Shown: positions 17,007 through 26,183, counted from the stretch's first letter. The stretch: DNA of 64,000 nucleotides from Lachnospiraceae bacterium (GCA_017431515.1 JAFRKV010000023.1:1-64000); one strand, 5' to 3'. Notes: generated from the letters alone by a model not told the origin. Numbers and translations are program-made.

Positions 17007-17636
17007 ATGATAGTAAGAGGGCTTAGCGGGGTTTTTGCAAACCAGACATTTCCGCTGAATGGAGTCATGGTGTTTGGGCGCAACGGCGCGTCCTGCCATG
17101 TGCTGTTTCCGGACAATACCAAGGGGATCAGCCGGATGCACTGCAAGATCGAGATGCAGGGAGGGCGTCCGATGATCACGGATCTCGGTTCTTCCTACGG
17201 GACCTATGTGAACGGGCTTCGGATCCCGCAGCATATCGCGACACCGTTGAATGACGGCGATTCCTTCTATCTCGGGGATCAGCAGAATCTGTTTTCCTTC
17301 ACGACGGAAGGAGAGGCCGTGGCCACGGGAACGGACGGACAGGCGGCTGCAGGGGCGCCGGTCTATACGGAAGAAAATAAACCGATCTCCATGTGGGGTT
17401 ATGTTGGCTGGGAGATTGTGTTTGCGCTTCCTCTGGTTGGTTTGATTCTGGCGATCGTGTTCTCCTTCGGCGGAACCCATAATATCAACCTCAAAAACTT
17501 CGCAAGAGCCAAATTTGCACTATGGATCATCGGGATCGCTGTCGGTCTGATCATCTTCCTGATCGTGCGCGCATCGATTATGTCGGCGTTTGGCGGATTA
17601 CTCGGCGGCGCGGGAAGCTTGATGTCGATGTTTTAG
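17007..17636 (+). CDS. FHA-domain membrane protein
   Basis: 209 residues. Residues 1-95 form a canonical forkhead-associated domain that binds phosphothreonine: the GR pair in MVFGRNG, the ISRMHCKIE segment with the phosphate-binding Ser/Arg and His, and SSYGTYVNG. After a short linker the C-terminal half has two hydrophobic segments (about 133-155 and 172-192) that anchor it in the membrane with the FHA domain presumably inside. It opens a run of seven genes for Ser/Thr phosphorylation. It likely recruits a phosphorylated partner, kinase or target to the membrane. The start has AAAGGAG at proper spacing and its own promoter. Confidence 0.85.
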   Translation: MIVRGLSGVFANQTFPLNGVMVFGRNGASCHVLFPDNTKGISRMHCKIEMQGGRPMITDLGSSYGTYVNGLRIPQHIATPLNDGDSFYLGDQQNLFSFTTEGEAVATGTDGQAAAGAPVYTEENKPISMWGYVGWEIVFALPLVGLILAIVFSFGGTHNINLKNFARAKFALWIIGIAVGLIIFLIVRASIMSAFGGLLGGAGSLMSMF

Positions 17637-17703
17637 AAGAAACGGATTTCGTGACATGTGACTTTTGGCGTGTAAAGCGCAAAACCACAAAAGGAGAACA
17701 ACT

Positions 17704-18348
17704 ATGGAAATGAAAAAATGCCCCAACGGGCACTATTATGATGCTTCGGTACATGCGAGCTGCCCTTATTGCGAAAATGCGGCAGGCGGCAACGTGACGC
17801 TTTCTCTGGATGGCAATGGCGGCGGAGCTGACGGTTCTGTGACGATGCCCTTGGGTTATTCCGGCGCAGCAGACGGCGGTTCTGTGACCATGCCCCTTAC
17901 CGGCGCGGCGCCTATGGGGGATGACGGCAGGACCATGCCTTTGCATCAGGCGATCAACCAGGCGGATCCGGACGAGGGACGCACGGTGGCACTGATCCAG
18001 GAGGATAAAGGGATCGACCCGGTGGTGGGCTGGCTTGTCTGCATCGATGGCAAGGAAAAAGGCCGGGATTACCGGATTCATGCGGATAATAACTTCATCG
18101 GCAGGAGCGATCGCATGGATATCTGCGTTCGTGGTGATGAGACCATCTCCAGAGAGAATCATGCGATCATCAGCTATGACATGGTCGATAACACCTATTA
18201 TTTCTCTCCCGGTGACGGACGCGCCATCGTACGGCTCAATGACAAGGCGCTGTTCCAGACAGCCAAGATTCAGGTAAACGACAAGATTACGATTGGCAAG
18301 ACCTCGTTCCTGTTTGTGCCGTTCTGCAGCGACGGCTTCCAGTGGTAA
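17704..18348 (+). CDS. Zinc-ribbon/FHA protein with a periodic threonine-motif linker
   Basis: 214 residues from ATG 17704 (AAAAGGAG 8-10 bases upstream). An N-terminal zinc ribbon (CPNGHYYDAS...CPYC, residues 6-23) is followed by a Gly-rich linker with five motifs of the form [V/R]-T-x-x-L at Thr32, Thr47, Thr62, Thr77 and Thr94, spaced 15, 15, 15 and 17 residues. The C-terminal FHA domain (about 108-208) has FIGRSD and TISRENH but lacks the usual Asn-Gly pair, reading VRLNDKA instead. FHA proteins of the GarA/OdhI class are phosphorylated on N-terminal threonines and then bind them with their own FHA domain; the layout here fits a multi-site version. That function is inference. Confidence 0.8.
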   Translation: MEMKKCPNGHYYDASVHASCPYCENAAGGNVTLSLDGNGGGADGSVTMPLGYSGAADGGSVTMPLTGAAPMGDDGRTMPLHQAINQADPDEGRTVALIQEDKGIDPVVGWLVCIDGKEKGRDYRIHADNNFIGRSDRMDICVRGDETISRENHAIISYDMVDNTYYFSPGDGRAIVRLNDKALFQTAKIQVNDKITIGKTSFLFVPFCSDGFQW

Positions 18349-19247
18349 CAAGCGTGTTTGGCCATCTGACGAAAAAAAAGAAGCGCGAACCGAAACAGGA
18401 TCTGCGCGATTATGAGGAGGATGACAATCGGACCCTTGCCCCGATGGCGACGGAGAATGAAACGATCAAAATCGCCGAGGGGGCTGAGGAGTGTCCGGTG
18501 TATGTCGCCAGCATTCACGACGTGGGACGGCGGAGCATGCAGCAGGATTCCTTTGGACTTTCCGACACGGAGGATGCCGCACTCGTAGAGAGCAAAGGCA
18601 TCCTCGCGGTGGTCGCGGACGGCATGGGGGGTCTGGAGGACGGCGAGCGCATGAGCCAGATGGTGGTCGTCAGCATGCTGCAGGGGTTTGACGCATCTTC
18701 CCCGGAGGTTCCGGGCGACACGCTGCTGCGGGATCTGGTAGATCTGGCCAATGACGCGGTCAATCAGGATCTCGGCGAGGAAATGATCGGGAAATGTGGC
18801 AGCACCGTGGTGGCAGTGATCATCAGGGAAAACCGGCTTTTCTGGATTTCCGTCGGTGACAGTCATATCTATGTCTACCGCAATGGGAAACTGGTGAAAA
18901 TGAACCGCGATCACAACTACGGCGCCCAGCTGGATGAAAGCGTGGCGCGGGGGGAGATCTCCATCGAGGAAGCGCTTTCCGATAAGCAGCGGGCGGCGCT
19001 GACCAGCTTTATCGGCATCGGCGATCTGGAACTGATCGACCAGAATGCAAACCCGGTGGGACTGGAAACGGGCGACCGGGTCTTGCTCATGAGTGACGGG
19101 ATTTACGGCACCGTGCCCTTTGAACGTCTCCGGGAGATCCTGGGACAGCCCTTAAAGCAGGCCTGTTTGTTGATCGAAAAAGAGATCCATGAGAAAAACA
19201 AGGTCAATCAGGACAACTACACCTGCGTGATCTTGGAGATGAAGTAA
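18342..19247 (+). CDS. PP2C-family Ser/Thr protein phosphatase, copy 1
   Basis: 301 residues with PP2C metal-binding motifs in order: VGRRSMQQDSFG, the DGMGG core at 93-97, ISVGDSHIYVYR, and the late aspartates in LLMSDGIYG and NQDNYT. Such phosphatases reverse the action of Hanks-type kinases. The probable start is GTG 18342, which overlaps the stop of the upstream FHA gene (GTGGTAA), so translation is probably coupled; a second GTG at 18354 is an alternative. About 45 extra residues precede the catalytic domain, starting with a basic KKKKREPK stretch. No membrane segment, so it acts in the cytoplasm. Confidence 0.88.
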   Translation: MVTSVFGHLTKKKKREPKQDLRDYEEDDNRTLAPMATENETIKIAEGAEECPVYVASIHDVGRRSMQQDSFGLSDTEDAALVESKGILAVVADGMGGLEDGERMSQMVVVSMLQGFDASSPEVPGDTLLRDLVDLANDAVNQDLGEEMIGKCGSTVVAVIIRENRLFWISVGDSHIYVYRNGKLVKMNRDHNYGAQLDESVARGEISIEEALSDKQRAALTSFIGIGDLELIDQNANPVGLETGDRVLLMSDGIYGTVPFERLREILGQPLKQACLLIEKEIHEKNKVNQDNYTCVILEMK

Positions 19248-19372
19248 ACATTTTTGAACGTATGCTCGGGTTTGGCGGATGCAAAGCGCCCTGTCAGGGG
19301 CGGGATCCCAAATACCGGAGTTTTTGTTGCGGTTAAGGAGCTGTGACAGATCCGTAAGGAGTTTTGCAAACC

Positions 19373-20101
19373 ATGGCAATCATCGACACTTTTTTTTATT
19401 CCGATCTGGGCGGCCGCGCGGAAAATGAGGATGCTGCCACGATCCTGGAGGAGCCCGGGAAAGGGCTGCTTGCGGTGATCGCAGACGGTCTCGGCGGTCA
19501 CGGCGGCGGCGCAAAAGCTTCCCAGACTGCCATGAGAAATGTGCTGGAACTGTTTTCTGCGGAAACGGTGAAAGAGCCGGCGGATCTCTCCCCCTGGTTT
19601 GAAAAGGCCAATCAGGAGGTGGCTGCGATGCAGACGCCGGACTGTAAAATGAAGACCACGATGGTGCTGCTCCACATCAAAGATGACATGGCGATGTGGG
19701 CGCATGTGGGAGACAGCCGGCTGTATCATTTTGTGAACGGGAAACTGACGGACCAGACCGTGGATCACAGTGTGTCGCAGATGGCGGTTTTCCGCGGAGA
19801 GATCACGGCAGACCAGATCCGGGGTCATGAGGACAGAAACCGGTTGACTTCAGCTCTCGGCGGCTCCGGAAAAATACGCCCGGAGTTGTCGGAGAAAGTG
19901 GCATTATCCGGCGCGGACCATGCGTTTCTGCTCTGTACGGACGGTTTCTGGGAATATGTCTATGAGGAAGAGATGACACAGGCGCTGCAGGATGCTTCTT
20001 CCGCACGGGACTGGATGGAAAAGATGGGGCAATGTCTGGTATCACACGCGAAGCCGGGGCATGACAACAACTCGGCGGCGGCGGTGATCTGGAAGGAATG
20101 A
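19373..20101 (+). CDS. PP2C-family Ser/Thr protein phosphatase, copy 2
   Basis: 242 residues, a minimal PP2C: SDLGGRAENEDA, DGLGG at 38-42, HVGDSRLYHFV, LCTDGFWEYV and a terminal GHDNNSAAAV with the last metal ligand. It is clearly diverged from copy 1 and lacks an N-terminal extension, so the two enzymes probably act on different substrates or at different places. The start is ATG 19373, 11 bases after AAGGAG; a TTG nine bases upstream sits too close to the site. A GC-rich hairpin in the 125-base gap before the gene does not have a U-tract. Confidence 0.88.
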   Translation: MAIIDTFFYSDLGGRAENEDAATILEEPGKGLLAVIADGLGGHGGGAKASQTAMRNVLELFSAETVKEPADLSPWFEKANQEVAAMQTPDCKMKTTMVLLHIKDDMAMWAHVGDSRLYHFVNGKLTDQTVDHSVSQMAVFRGEITADQIRGHEDRNRLTSALGGSGKIRPELSEKVALSGADHAFLLCTDGFWEYVYEEEMTQALQDASSARDWMEKMGQCLVSHAKPGHDNNSAAAVIWKE

Positions 20102-20144
20102 TCGGTGCGATCATGAAAAAGTAACAGGAGTTGAGGAGAGAGTG

Positions 20145-21836
20145 ATGAAACTGAGAAAACGAGGAGTGACATGGGTTCTGTCAGTGCTGCTGACCATGGT
20201 GCTGACCACGTCTGTGTTTGCGGAAGAAGCAGCGCCGGCGGTGGTTGTGCCGGATCAGAACCCGGAGACAGAGGAAGCGCTGCAGGTCAAACTGGATCAG
20301 TACACGGCGGAAGACGGTTTGTTGAAGCTGTATTTGAATCACAACCGCGGCGCGGACTTTCGTGTGGAGCCAGAGAATGTGAAGATCCTGTTCGGCGCCA
20401 ACGAGATGGAAGCCAATGGTGTCAAGACGCTGCAGGAAGATGGAACGCCGGTTTCCTACCGCTGCATGGTGGATGTGTCAGGCTCCATGAGCCAGAACCG
20501 GATTGATGAAGCGAAAACGATCATCAAGGATCTGGCGGCAAAGAAAAAACCGGGGGATACCATCTCCATCACAACGATGGGGAATGAACTCGTCTCCACC
20601 CCCTTTCTGTCGGATCCGGCGGAGATCAATACGGCGGTGGATGCCCTGACGCTGACAAAGGAAGACACGAATCTTTATTACGGGATCGTGCAGGAACTGG
20701 AGGCGTTAAAAACCTCCAATGATGTGGCGAGAAAACGGTGTCTTCTCATTTTTTCCGATGGTGCTGATGATCAGGCCACCGGCATCACGCAGGGGGAAGC
20801 GGAGACCGCGGTGCGGGAAAGCCATATTCCGGTCTTTACGGTGGGTCTCTTAAAGAGCGCGGACAATGAAAATGCCAGAGAGATGGCAAAGCTCCTCGGC
20901 AGTTTTGCGCGGATGTCCTCCGGCGGCAAGCATTTCGCTCCGGCACTTTCGGACGGAACCGATGAAACCATTGCACCCTCGATCATGGATGCCATCAACA
21001 GCTCTCTCGTGGTGACTAGCGACCTTTCGGACTGTGACGTGTCCGGCAAGGAAGTCGCGCTGAAGGTCAGCGTTTCCGATGCGGCGGGAGAGACTGCGGA
21101 GGATTCGGTCAACGTGCCGGAGAGCGAGATCAAGATCATTCAGGCAGAAGTGGAAAAGCTGGAGGCTTTGGCACCGGCGCCGGCACCGGAACCGGAGACG
21201 GAAGTTGAGGAGGTGCCGCAGGAGAAGATGATCCTGGGGCTTCCCGCAAAGACCTTTTATCTCATCATCGCGATCGTGGCGATTGCGGCTGTGGCGGCAT
21301 TTTTGCTCCTGTTCTTATTTCTCCGGAAAAAACAGCAATCGGACAACAACCCCGCGATGGATCATGGCAGCGAGGGAATGCAGTTTGGCGGCGGGATGCA
21401 GGACGGCCTCTCCGTTACACAGGGGATGCCGGACGGCGTGGCATTCGGCGGGATCGCGGCCGGATCCGGGGAAAGCAAAACGGTGGGTCTGGACAGTGCT
21501 GCGGCGGACGCTTCTGCAAATGCCGCCGGAAACAAATCTTACAAGATCACACTGTTTTGCATGGGAAAAGGAGAGGAAAAGAGTTACGACCTGACGCTGA
21601 AGGATCCGATCACAATCGGCCGGAGCGCTTCCAAGTCGTCCCTTGTCATCAAGGATACCGCCCTTTCCGGTCTGCACTGTACGATTCTTGGTAAGGACGG
21701 CATGGTGATGATCAAAGATGAAGGCTCCACCAACGGAACCTTTGTCAATGGCGTGCCCATCGAAGGGAACTTTGAACTGCATCAGGATGATATCATTCTG
21801 CTCGGTTCTTACGAGTACCGGATCACCTGGAAATAG
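20145..21836 (+). CDS. vWA - transmembrane - FHA signalling protein
   Basis: 563 residues. A signal peptide (ending near VFA-EE) exports an extracellular von Willebrand factor A domain (about 100-290) with the metal-ion site DVSGS at 110-114. A transmembrane helix (about 369-393, then RKKQQ) leads to a cytoplasmic tail with a Gly/Met-rich linker, the motif KTVGL (Thr446) and a canonical FHA domain (GR at 492-493, SGLHC, TNGTFVNG). It couples an outside adhesion-type domain to inside phosphothreonine binding. ATG 20145 is chosen; the preceding GTG 20142 is an equally possible start by spacing from GAGGAG. KTVGL resembles the RTVAL site of the zinc-ribbon/FHA protein. Confidence 0.85.
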   Translation: MKLRKRGVTWVLSVLLTMVLTTSVFAEEAAPAVVVPDQNPETEEALQVKLDQYTAEDGLLKLYLNHNRGADFRVEPENVKILFGANEMEANGVKTLQEDGTPVSYRCMVDVSGSMSQNRIDEAKTIIKDLAAKKKPGDTISITTMGNELVSTPFLSDPAEINTAVDALTLTKEDTNLYYGIVQELEALKTSNDVARKRCLLIFSDGADDQATGITQGEAETAVRESHIPVFTVGLLKSADNENAREMAKLLGSFARMSSGGKHFAPALSDGTDETIAPSIMDAINSSLVVTSDLSDCDVSGKEVALKVSVSDAAGETAEDSVNVPESEIKIIQAEVEKLEALAPAPAPEPETEVEEVPQEKMILGLPAKTFYLIIAIVAIAAVAAFLLLFLFLRKKQQSDNNPAMDHGSEGMQFGGGMQDGLSVTQGMPDGVAFGGIAAGSGESKTVGLDSAAADASANAAGNKSYKITLFCMGKGEEKSYDLTLKDPITIGRSASKSSLVIKDTALSGLHCTILGKDGMVMIKDEGSTNGTFVNGVPIEGNFELHQDDIILLGSYEYRITWK

Positions 21837-21898
21837 AGCGACTGTTCGGAACAGAGTTCTGAACAGTGATGAAAGAAACCAAAAGAAGGAAACGGATT

Positions 21899-24007
21899 AT
21901 GGACATCAATCAGTTATGCCCCCATTGCCTGTGTGAGATTAAAGACAAGGCGCAAAAAAAGTTTTGTGATTTCTGCGGAAAGCCGCTGGATCAGTTTTCG
22001 GAAGTCACGCATCAGCTGAAGCCCCTGACGATTCTGGCCGGCAAGTACATCATCGGCGATGTGCTCGGAGAAGGCGGATTCGGGATTACCTATATCGGAT
22101 TTGATCTGAATCTCGAAATGCGGGTGGCCATCAAGGAGTTTTATCCCAACGGCTTTGTAACCCGGGAAGCGATGAATACCACTGCCGTGACGGCGTATGC
22201 CGGTGCCAACATGCAGGCGGTGCAGAAATGGCAGGACAGTTTTATCAAGGAAGCCAGGAGTCTTGCAAAATGTTCCCATCTCTCCGGCGTGGTGGGGGTC
22301 AAGGACTTTTTTCAGGAAAACAACACGGCCTACATCATCCTTGAATACCTGGAGGGCACGGATCTCAAGAATTATGTCAAATCCCAGGGGGGCAAGGTCA
22401 ATATTGACTGGCTGATGACAGGACTCGAACCGGTGATTCAGTCTCTCGGAGAAGTCCACCGGCAGGGGATCGTGCATCGCGATATCAGTCCGGACAATAT
22501 CCGGCTCATGCCGGATGGCAGGATGAAACTCATGGATTTCGGCGCAGCGCGGGATTATACGGAGAGCGGCGAAAAAAGCCTTTCCGTGATGTTAAAGCAC
22601 GGCTATGCGCCGGAAGAACAATACCGCAGCAAGGGCGTGCAGGGCCCGTGGACTGATATCTACGCCTTGGCAGGCACCATTTACAAATGCATCACAGGGA
22701 TCACGCCGCCGGAAGCGGCAGAGCGGATCCGGAACGATGAACTGCAAAAGCCGAGCGCGCTGGGTGTATCGATCCGCCCGAAAGCAGAACAGGCTTTGAT
22801 GAAAGCACTGGCGGTCTATGCGGAGCAGCGGTATCAGAATATCGATGAATTCTACCGGGACATCTATGCCGGGATTGAACGGGTGTCAATGACAGTGGCT
22901 GGAAATGCCACGGTGGGCGTGACGGCGGGAGCAACTGTCGGTGCTCCGACAGCGACCTCCTCCACCACGTCCTATCGTCCGCCGGAAACGGCGCCGAAAC
23001 AGCAGAGCAACGGCGTGAATCTGAAGATCCTGATCCCGGTACTGGCAGGAGCAGGAGCGCTGGTGGTGGTGCTGATCGTGGTGGGTCTTCTGGCGCTGCG
23101 CGGACGTTTGACGAGAGTCATCACAGAGAGCACGCAGGATATGACGGCGGAAGCGGAGTATGAGGAGGAAGCCGCACCGGCAGCAGAGGAGTACTCGGAA
23201 CCTGCCCAGGAGGAAGCGGCGGCGCCGGTGGAAGAAGCACAGGAGGAAGCCGCCTTCGTACCGATCCCGCAACGGTCCTGGGATTATGCGGTTCCGCCGG
23301 ATGAGACCCCCAATGTCTTTATTTATGACGGGACGGTGGAAAACTATGAGAATGCGCTGAATCCGGCAGCATATGCGTTGAACGATGCGCATATGCAGGA
23401 ACAGGGGATTTATTTTGATTACTATTTCCCGTCAGACCTTTTTTATTCCATGACCTATGAGTATCACAACGCGCCCTGGGAAGAAAAGGATGAAGGCTGG
23501 GGACTCTACAATTTCCTTTACTGCCATGCCCAGGAGCTTACCGGGGGCGAATGCGACAACTTTAACCTCCATACGGCGATCAAAGCGGAGATCGGATATT
23601 ACGGTTCCAAGGGGACGACCATGGACTGCACCCTCTGGGAATATGAGGAAGACGAAAAAATGTCGGTGTCAAATTACCTTTCCGACCTGACCACCTTATA
23701 TGGCCAGTGCCTTGACAACGTGAATATCATCCGCACACCCGGCACGGACGGGGTGGTATGTCTGGAAGGGACGCGGGACGGCTACACCCATCGGATCCTG
23801 ATCGCGTTTGAGGACTGGGCGAAGCCGAAGTCTGTGATGAGGTTGTGGTTCACCTATCCAACGGAATGTGCCAATGAGGAGGAAGCGATCCAGAAAGCTT
23901 ACGTGGCGGAGTGCGTATACCGGATGTGCGCCTTCAGCGATTACCGGAATCATTGGGATGCAAACAACTTTATGCCCTATGAGGAATTCCGGGCGCAGTT
24001 TATGTGA
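21899..24007 (+). CDS. Hanks-type Ser/Thr protein kinase with zinc ribbon and extracellular domain
   Basis: 702 residues from ATG 21899 (AGAAGG upstream; earlier in-frame starts lack a site). An N-terminal zinc ribbon (C7/C10, C23/C26) precedes a complete kinase domain: glycine loop GEGGFG (57-62), Lys79 in VAIKEF, HRD at 193-195 in HRDISPDNI, and DFG at 213-215. A transmembrane helix (about 375-400) is followed by an acidic Ala/Glu-rich spacer and a ~230-residue extracellular domain of no family I recognise, without PASTA repeats. It is the only kinase among three FHA proteins and two phosphatases, so it is presumably the source of the phosphothreonines they read and remove. HRDIS in place of HRDLK is common in this subgroup. 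Confidence 0.88.
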   Translation: MDINQLCPHCLCEIKDKAQKKFCDFCGKPLDQFSEVTHQLKPLTILAGKYIIGDVLGEGGFGITYIGFDLNLEMRVAIKEFYPNGFVTREAMNTTAVTAYAGANMQAVQKWQDSFIKEARSLAKCSHLSGVVGVKDFFQENNTAYIILEYLEGTDLKNYVKSQGGKVNIDWLMTGLEPVIQSLGEVHRQGIVHRDISPDNIRLMPDGRMKLMDFGAARDYTESGEKSLSVMLKHGYAPEEQYRSKGVQGPWTDIYALAGTIYKCITGITPPEAAERIRNDELQKPSALGVSIRPKAEQALMKALAVYAEQRYQNIDEFYRDIYAGIERVSMTVAGNATVGVTAGATVGAPTATSSTTSYRPPETAPKQQSNGVNLKILIPVLAGAGALVVVLIVVGLLALRGRLTRVITESTQDMTAEAEYEEEAAPAAEEYSEPAQEEAAAPVEEAQEEAAFVPIPQRSWDYAVPPDETPNVFIYDGTVENYENALNPAAYALNDAHMQEQGIYFDYYFPSDLFYSMTYEYHNAPWEEKDEGWGLYNFLYCHAQELTGGECDNFNLHTAIKAEIGYYGSKGTTMDCTLWEYEEDEKMSVSNYLSDLTTLYGQCLDNVNIIRTPGTDGVVCLEGTRDGYTHRILIAFEDWAKPKSVMRLWFTYPTECANEEEAIQKAYVAECVYRMCAFSDYRNHWDANNFMPYEEFRAQFM

Positions 24008-24034
24008 TCGGCAGGAAAAGAAGGAGCATTTTTT

Positions 24035-25018
24035 ATGAAAATGAGATGGAAAGTCATCAGCGCCATGGTGTTGTGCATAATCTCTATTCTCTGGATGAGC
24101 GTGCCGGTGTTTGCAAAGACGCCGGCGGCGGATGCGGATTACATCATACTGGTGCTGGATATTTCCGGCACCGAGACGTTTACGGTGGAGGGGCAGGTCA
24201 TTTATGAGGCGGACACGGCGATTTCCGATGTCAAAAAAGCGGCGGGACAGTTTTTCGACCGGCTGAAAAATGCTCCCGGTGAGTATGATGTCGCCATTGT
24301 GGTCTATGATGACGAGGCGCGGACGGTGCTGGACTTCACGACTGATATCAATCAGATGAAACAGGCTGTGAACAGTCTTCAGACCGGCGGGCGCGACCGG
24401 AGCATCGCAGAGGGACTGGCGGCAGCGGGACTGATGCTGACGGAACTGCCGGAGGATGCAAAGAAAAGCGTCATTCTGTACACGACGGGCATGACGGATT
24501 GCGGCTCCTACAATTATGAGGGACATTACGACGAGAACACGATCGGCAGTTCCTGGGTATCCAGCGGAACGGACGTGAACCTGTACGCATACGCCAACAC
24601 CGCCTATGATACCGCATCCATCGTGAAGGAATACGGAAATCTTTATGCCATTGGACTTTTCCAGACCCTGGAGGGGATGCCTGCGGATGGGCAGGACATC
24701 GCTTCTTTCTTCCGGCAGACCGTGGAGGATCTCTCCAGTTCCCACGAATACGTCTTTGAAGCGGAGCGCCCGGATCAGATCGCGGATCTGTTCTCGGCGA
24801 TCGCAGGCCGGATCACGGGGGTGGGAGAAACGGATGTACCTGCCGTGAAGGAACAAAAGCCCGGACCGAGTCCCTGGCTCGTCTTTTTGATCATCCTGAT
24901 CGCAGCAGGTGCGGTGATCGGTCTGATCGCCTTGACCCGTGCGGACAAGCGGAGCATGGAGGATTTTCAGAAAACGAAAAACACCCTTTCGGAGAAGTTC
25001 CGGAATCTGAAGAAATAA
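24035..25018 (+). CDS. Membrane-anchored vWA-domain protein
   Basis: 327 residues. A signal peptide (cleavage near VFA-KT) is followed by a vWA domain with a variant metal site DISGT (42-46), a mid-domain Thr/Asp set, and then a C-terminal transmembrane helix (about 288-308) and a short basic cytoplasmic tail (RADKRSMEDFQK). The domain therefore faces outside. It closes the kinase/phosphatase run and probably binds a ligand or the other vWA protein. ATG 24035 has AAGGAGC upstream. It shares the fold but little sequence with the vWA-TM-FHA protein. Confidence 0.8.
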   Translation: MKMRWKVISAMVLCIISILWMSVPVFAKTPAADADYIILVLDISGTETFTVEGQVIYEADTAISDVKKAAGQFFDRLKNAPGEYDVAIVVYDDEARTVLDFTTDINQMKQAVNSLQTGGRDRSIAEGLAAAGLMLTELPEDAKKSVILYTTGMTDCGSYNYEGHYDENTIGSSWVSSGTDVNLYAYANTAYDTASIVKEYGNLYAIGLFQTLEGMPADGQDIASFFRQTVEDLSSSHEYVFEAERPDQIADLFSAIAGRITGVGETDVPAVKEQKPGPSPWLVFLIILIAAGAVIGLIALTRADKRSMEDFQKTKNTLSEKFRNLKK

Positions 25019-25028
25019 CAGCTTTCTT

Positions 25029-26183
25029 ATGAAACCGATACAACAAAAGATCCTGGCGGTGCTGTTTCTCGCTGTGCTGGTCGTGTTTGCGGTGGTGACG
25101 GATTTCAAGTACGTGGACTACTATGTCAACGACGTGACCTACAACGAGGAATGGATCCCGGATCTCGGAAAAAAGAATGAAACCGAATACATGACCTGTT
25201 TCTTCGGGAAGGATGCGCTGATCGATCTGAACGGCGGTGTGCAGCGGCTGCTTGGCACGCCGGAGATGAATGAAGTGGTGCGCCTGACGAACGGGCATCT
25301 GGCCATTCCGCATGTTGCGATCGCAGACGAGCGGCTCCTTGCGGAAGCGGATGATGTCGCCTATCTTTATGAGTACCTGAAGAAGCGGGACGTGCCCTTT
25401 CTCTATGTCGCGGTTCCGGACAAGATCTCCAAATTTGACAAAGCGCTCCCCGTCGGTTATGTGGACAGCACGAATGAAAATCTGGATCTGTTCCTTTCCA
25501 GGCTGTCTGAACGCGGCGTGCCGTATCTGGATATGCGGCAGGCTTTTTATGATGCGGGGTACAACCAGTATGACTATTTCTTCAAAACGGATCATCATTG
25601 GACCATGCCGGGAGGTTTTTTTGCCTATACGAAGATTGCGGAGTGGCTGCGGGACGAGGCCGGCGTGCCTGTTGACCCGCGTCTGACGGATCTCAATAAT
25701 TATACGGATACCTATTATGACAACGCCATCGTCGGCTCTTACGGGCAGCGCACCGGAAAGCTTTTTTCCGGGACGGAAGGGGTGGATGTGCTAACGCCGG
25801 ATTTTGAGACCTTGCTTTTCCGCCCATTTGACGGCGCCGAGGGAATCTTCACGGATGTGGTCGTGCGGCCGGACCGGATCGAACCGGGGCATCCGCAGCA
25901 TATTTACGATTCCATTTTCGAGTATTCCTTCAGCGGGTTTTATAACGAATTATCCGACAATGATGCGCGGATTATGATGATCTGCGATTCCTCCGGGAAA
26001 GTGGTCAATCCCTTTCTGGTGCTGTCAGTGCAGAACTTTGACGTCCTGGAAGCCTATTACCCGGAGAATCTCTCAAAGGAATACATTGAGAACACGCACC
26101 CGGATGCCATCATCCTGATGCAGAGTCCCGCCTTCCATCTTGGCGTGGACACGTCCTTCCATTACAGCTGGCTGCAGGATTAA
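25029..26183 (+). CDS. SGNH-hydrolase-like protein of the AlgJ/AlgX (DHHW) type
   Basis: 384 residues with an N-terminal membrane anchor (about 8-26). The signature FKTDHHWT (185-192), with the Asp-His-His of the AlgJ/AlgX acetyltransferase family, identifies it as the extracellular acetyl-accepting partner of an MBOAT transporter. It probably transfers acetyl groups from the MBOAT protein to a surface polysaccharide. It starts 10 bases after the vWA gene without a clear RBS and is followed by a second SGNH-type gene and the second MBOAT gene. A late CDSSGKVVNP block probably holds the Ser nucleophile. The polysaccharide is not known. Confidence 0.82.
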   Translation: MKPIQQKILAVLFLAVLVVFAVVTDFKYVDYYVNDVTYNEEWIPDLGKKNETEYMTCFFGKDALIDLNGGVQRLLGTPEMNEVVRLTNGHLAIPHVAIADERLLAEADDVAYLYEYLKKRDVPFLYVAVPDKISKFDKALPVGYVDSTNENLDLFLSRLSERGVPYLDMRQAFYDAGYNQYDYFFKTDHHWTMPGGFFAYTKIAEWLRDEAGVPVDPRLTDLNNYTDTYYDNAIVGSYGQRTGKLFSGTEGVDVLTPDFETLLFRPFDGAEGIFTDVVVRPDRIEPGHPQHIYDSIFEYSFSGFYNELSDNDARIMMICDSSGKVVNPFLVLSVQNFDVLEAYYPENLSKEYIENTHPDAIILMQSPAFHLGVDTSFHYSWLQD

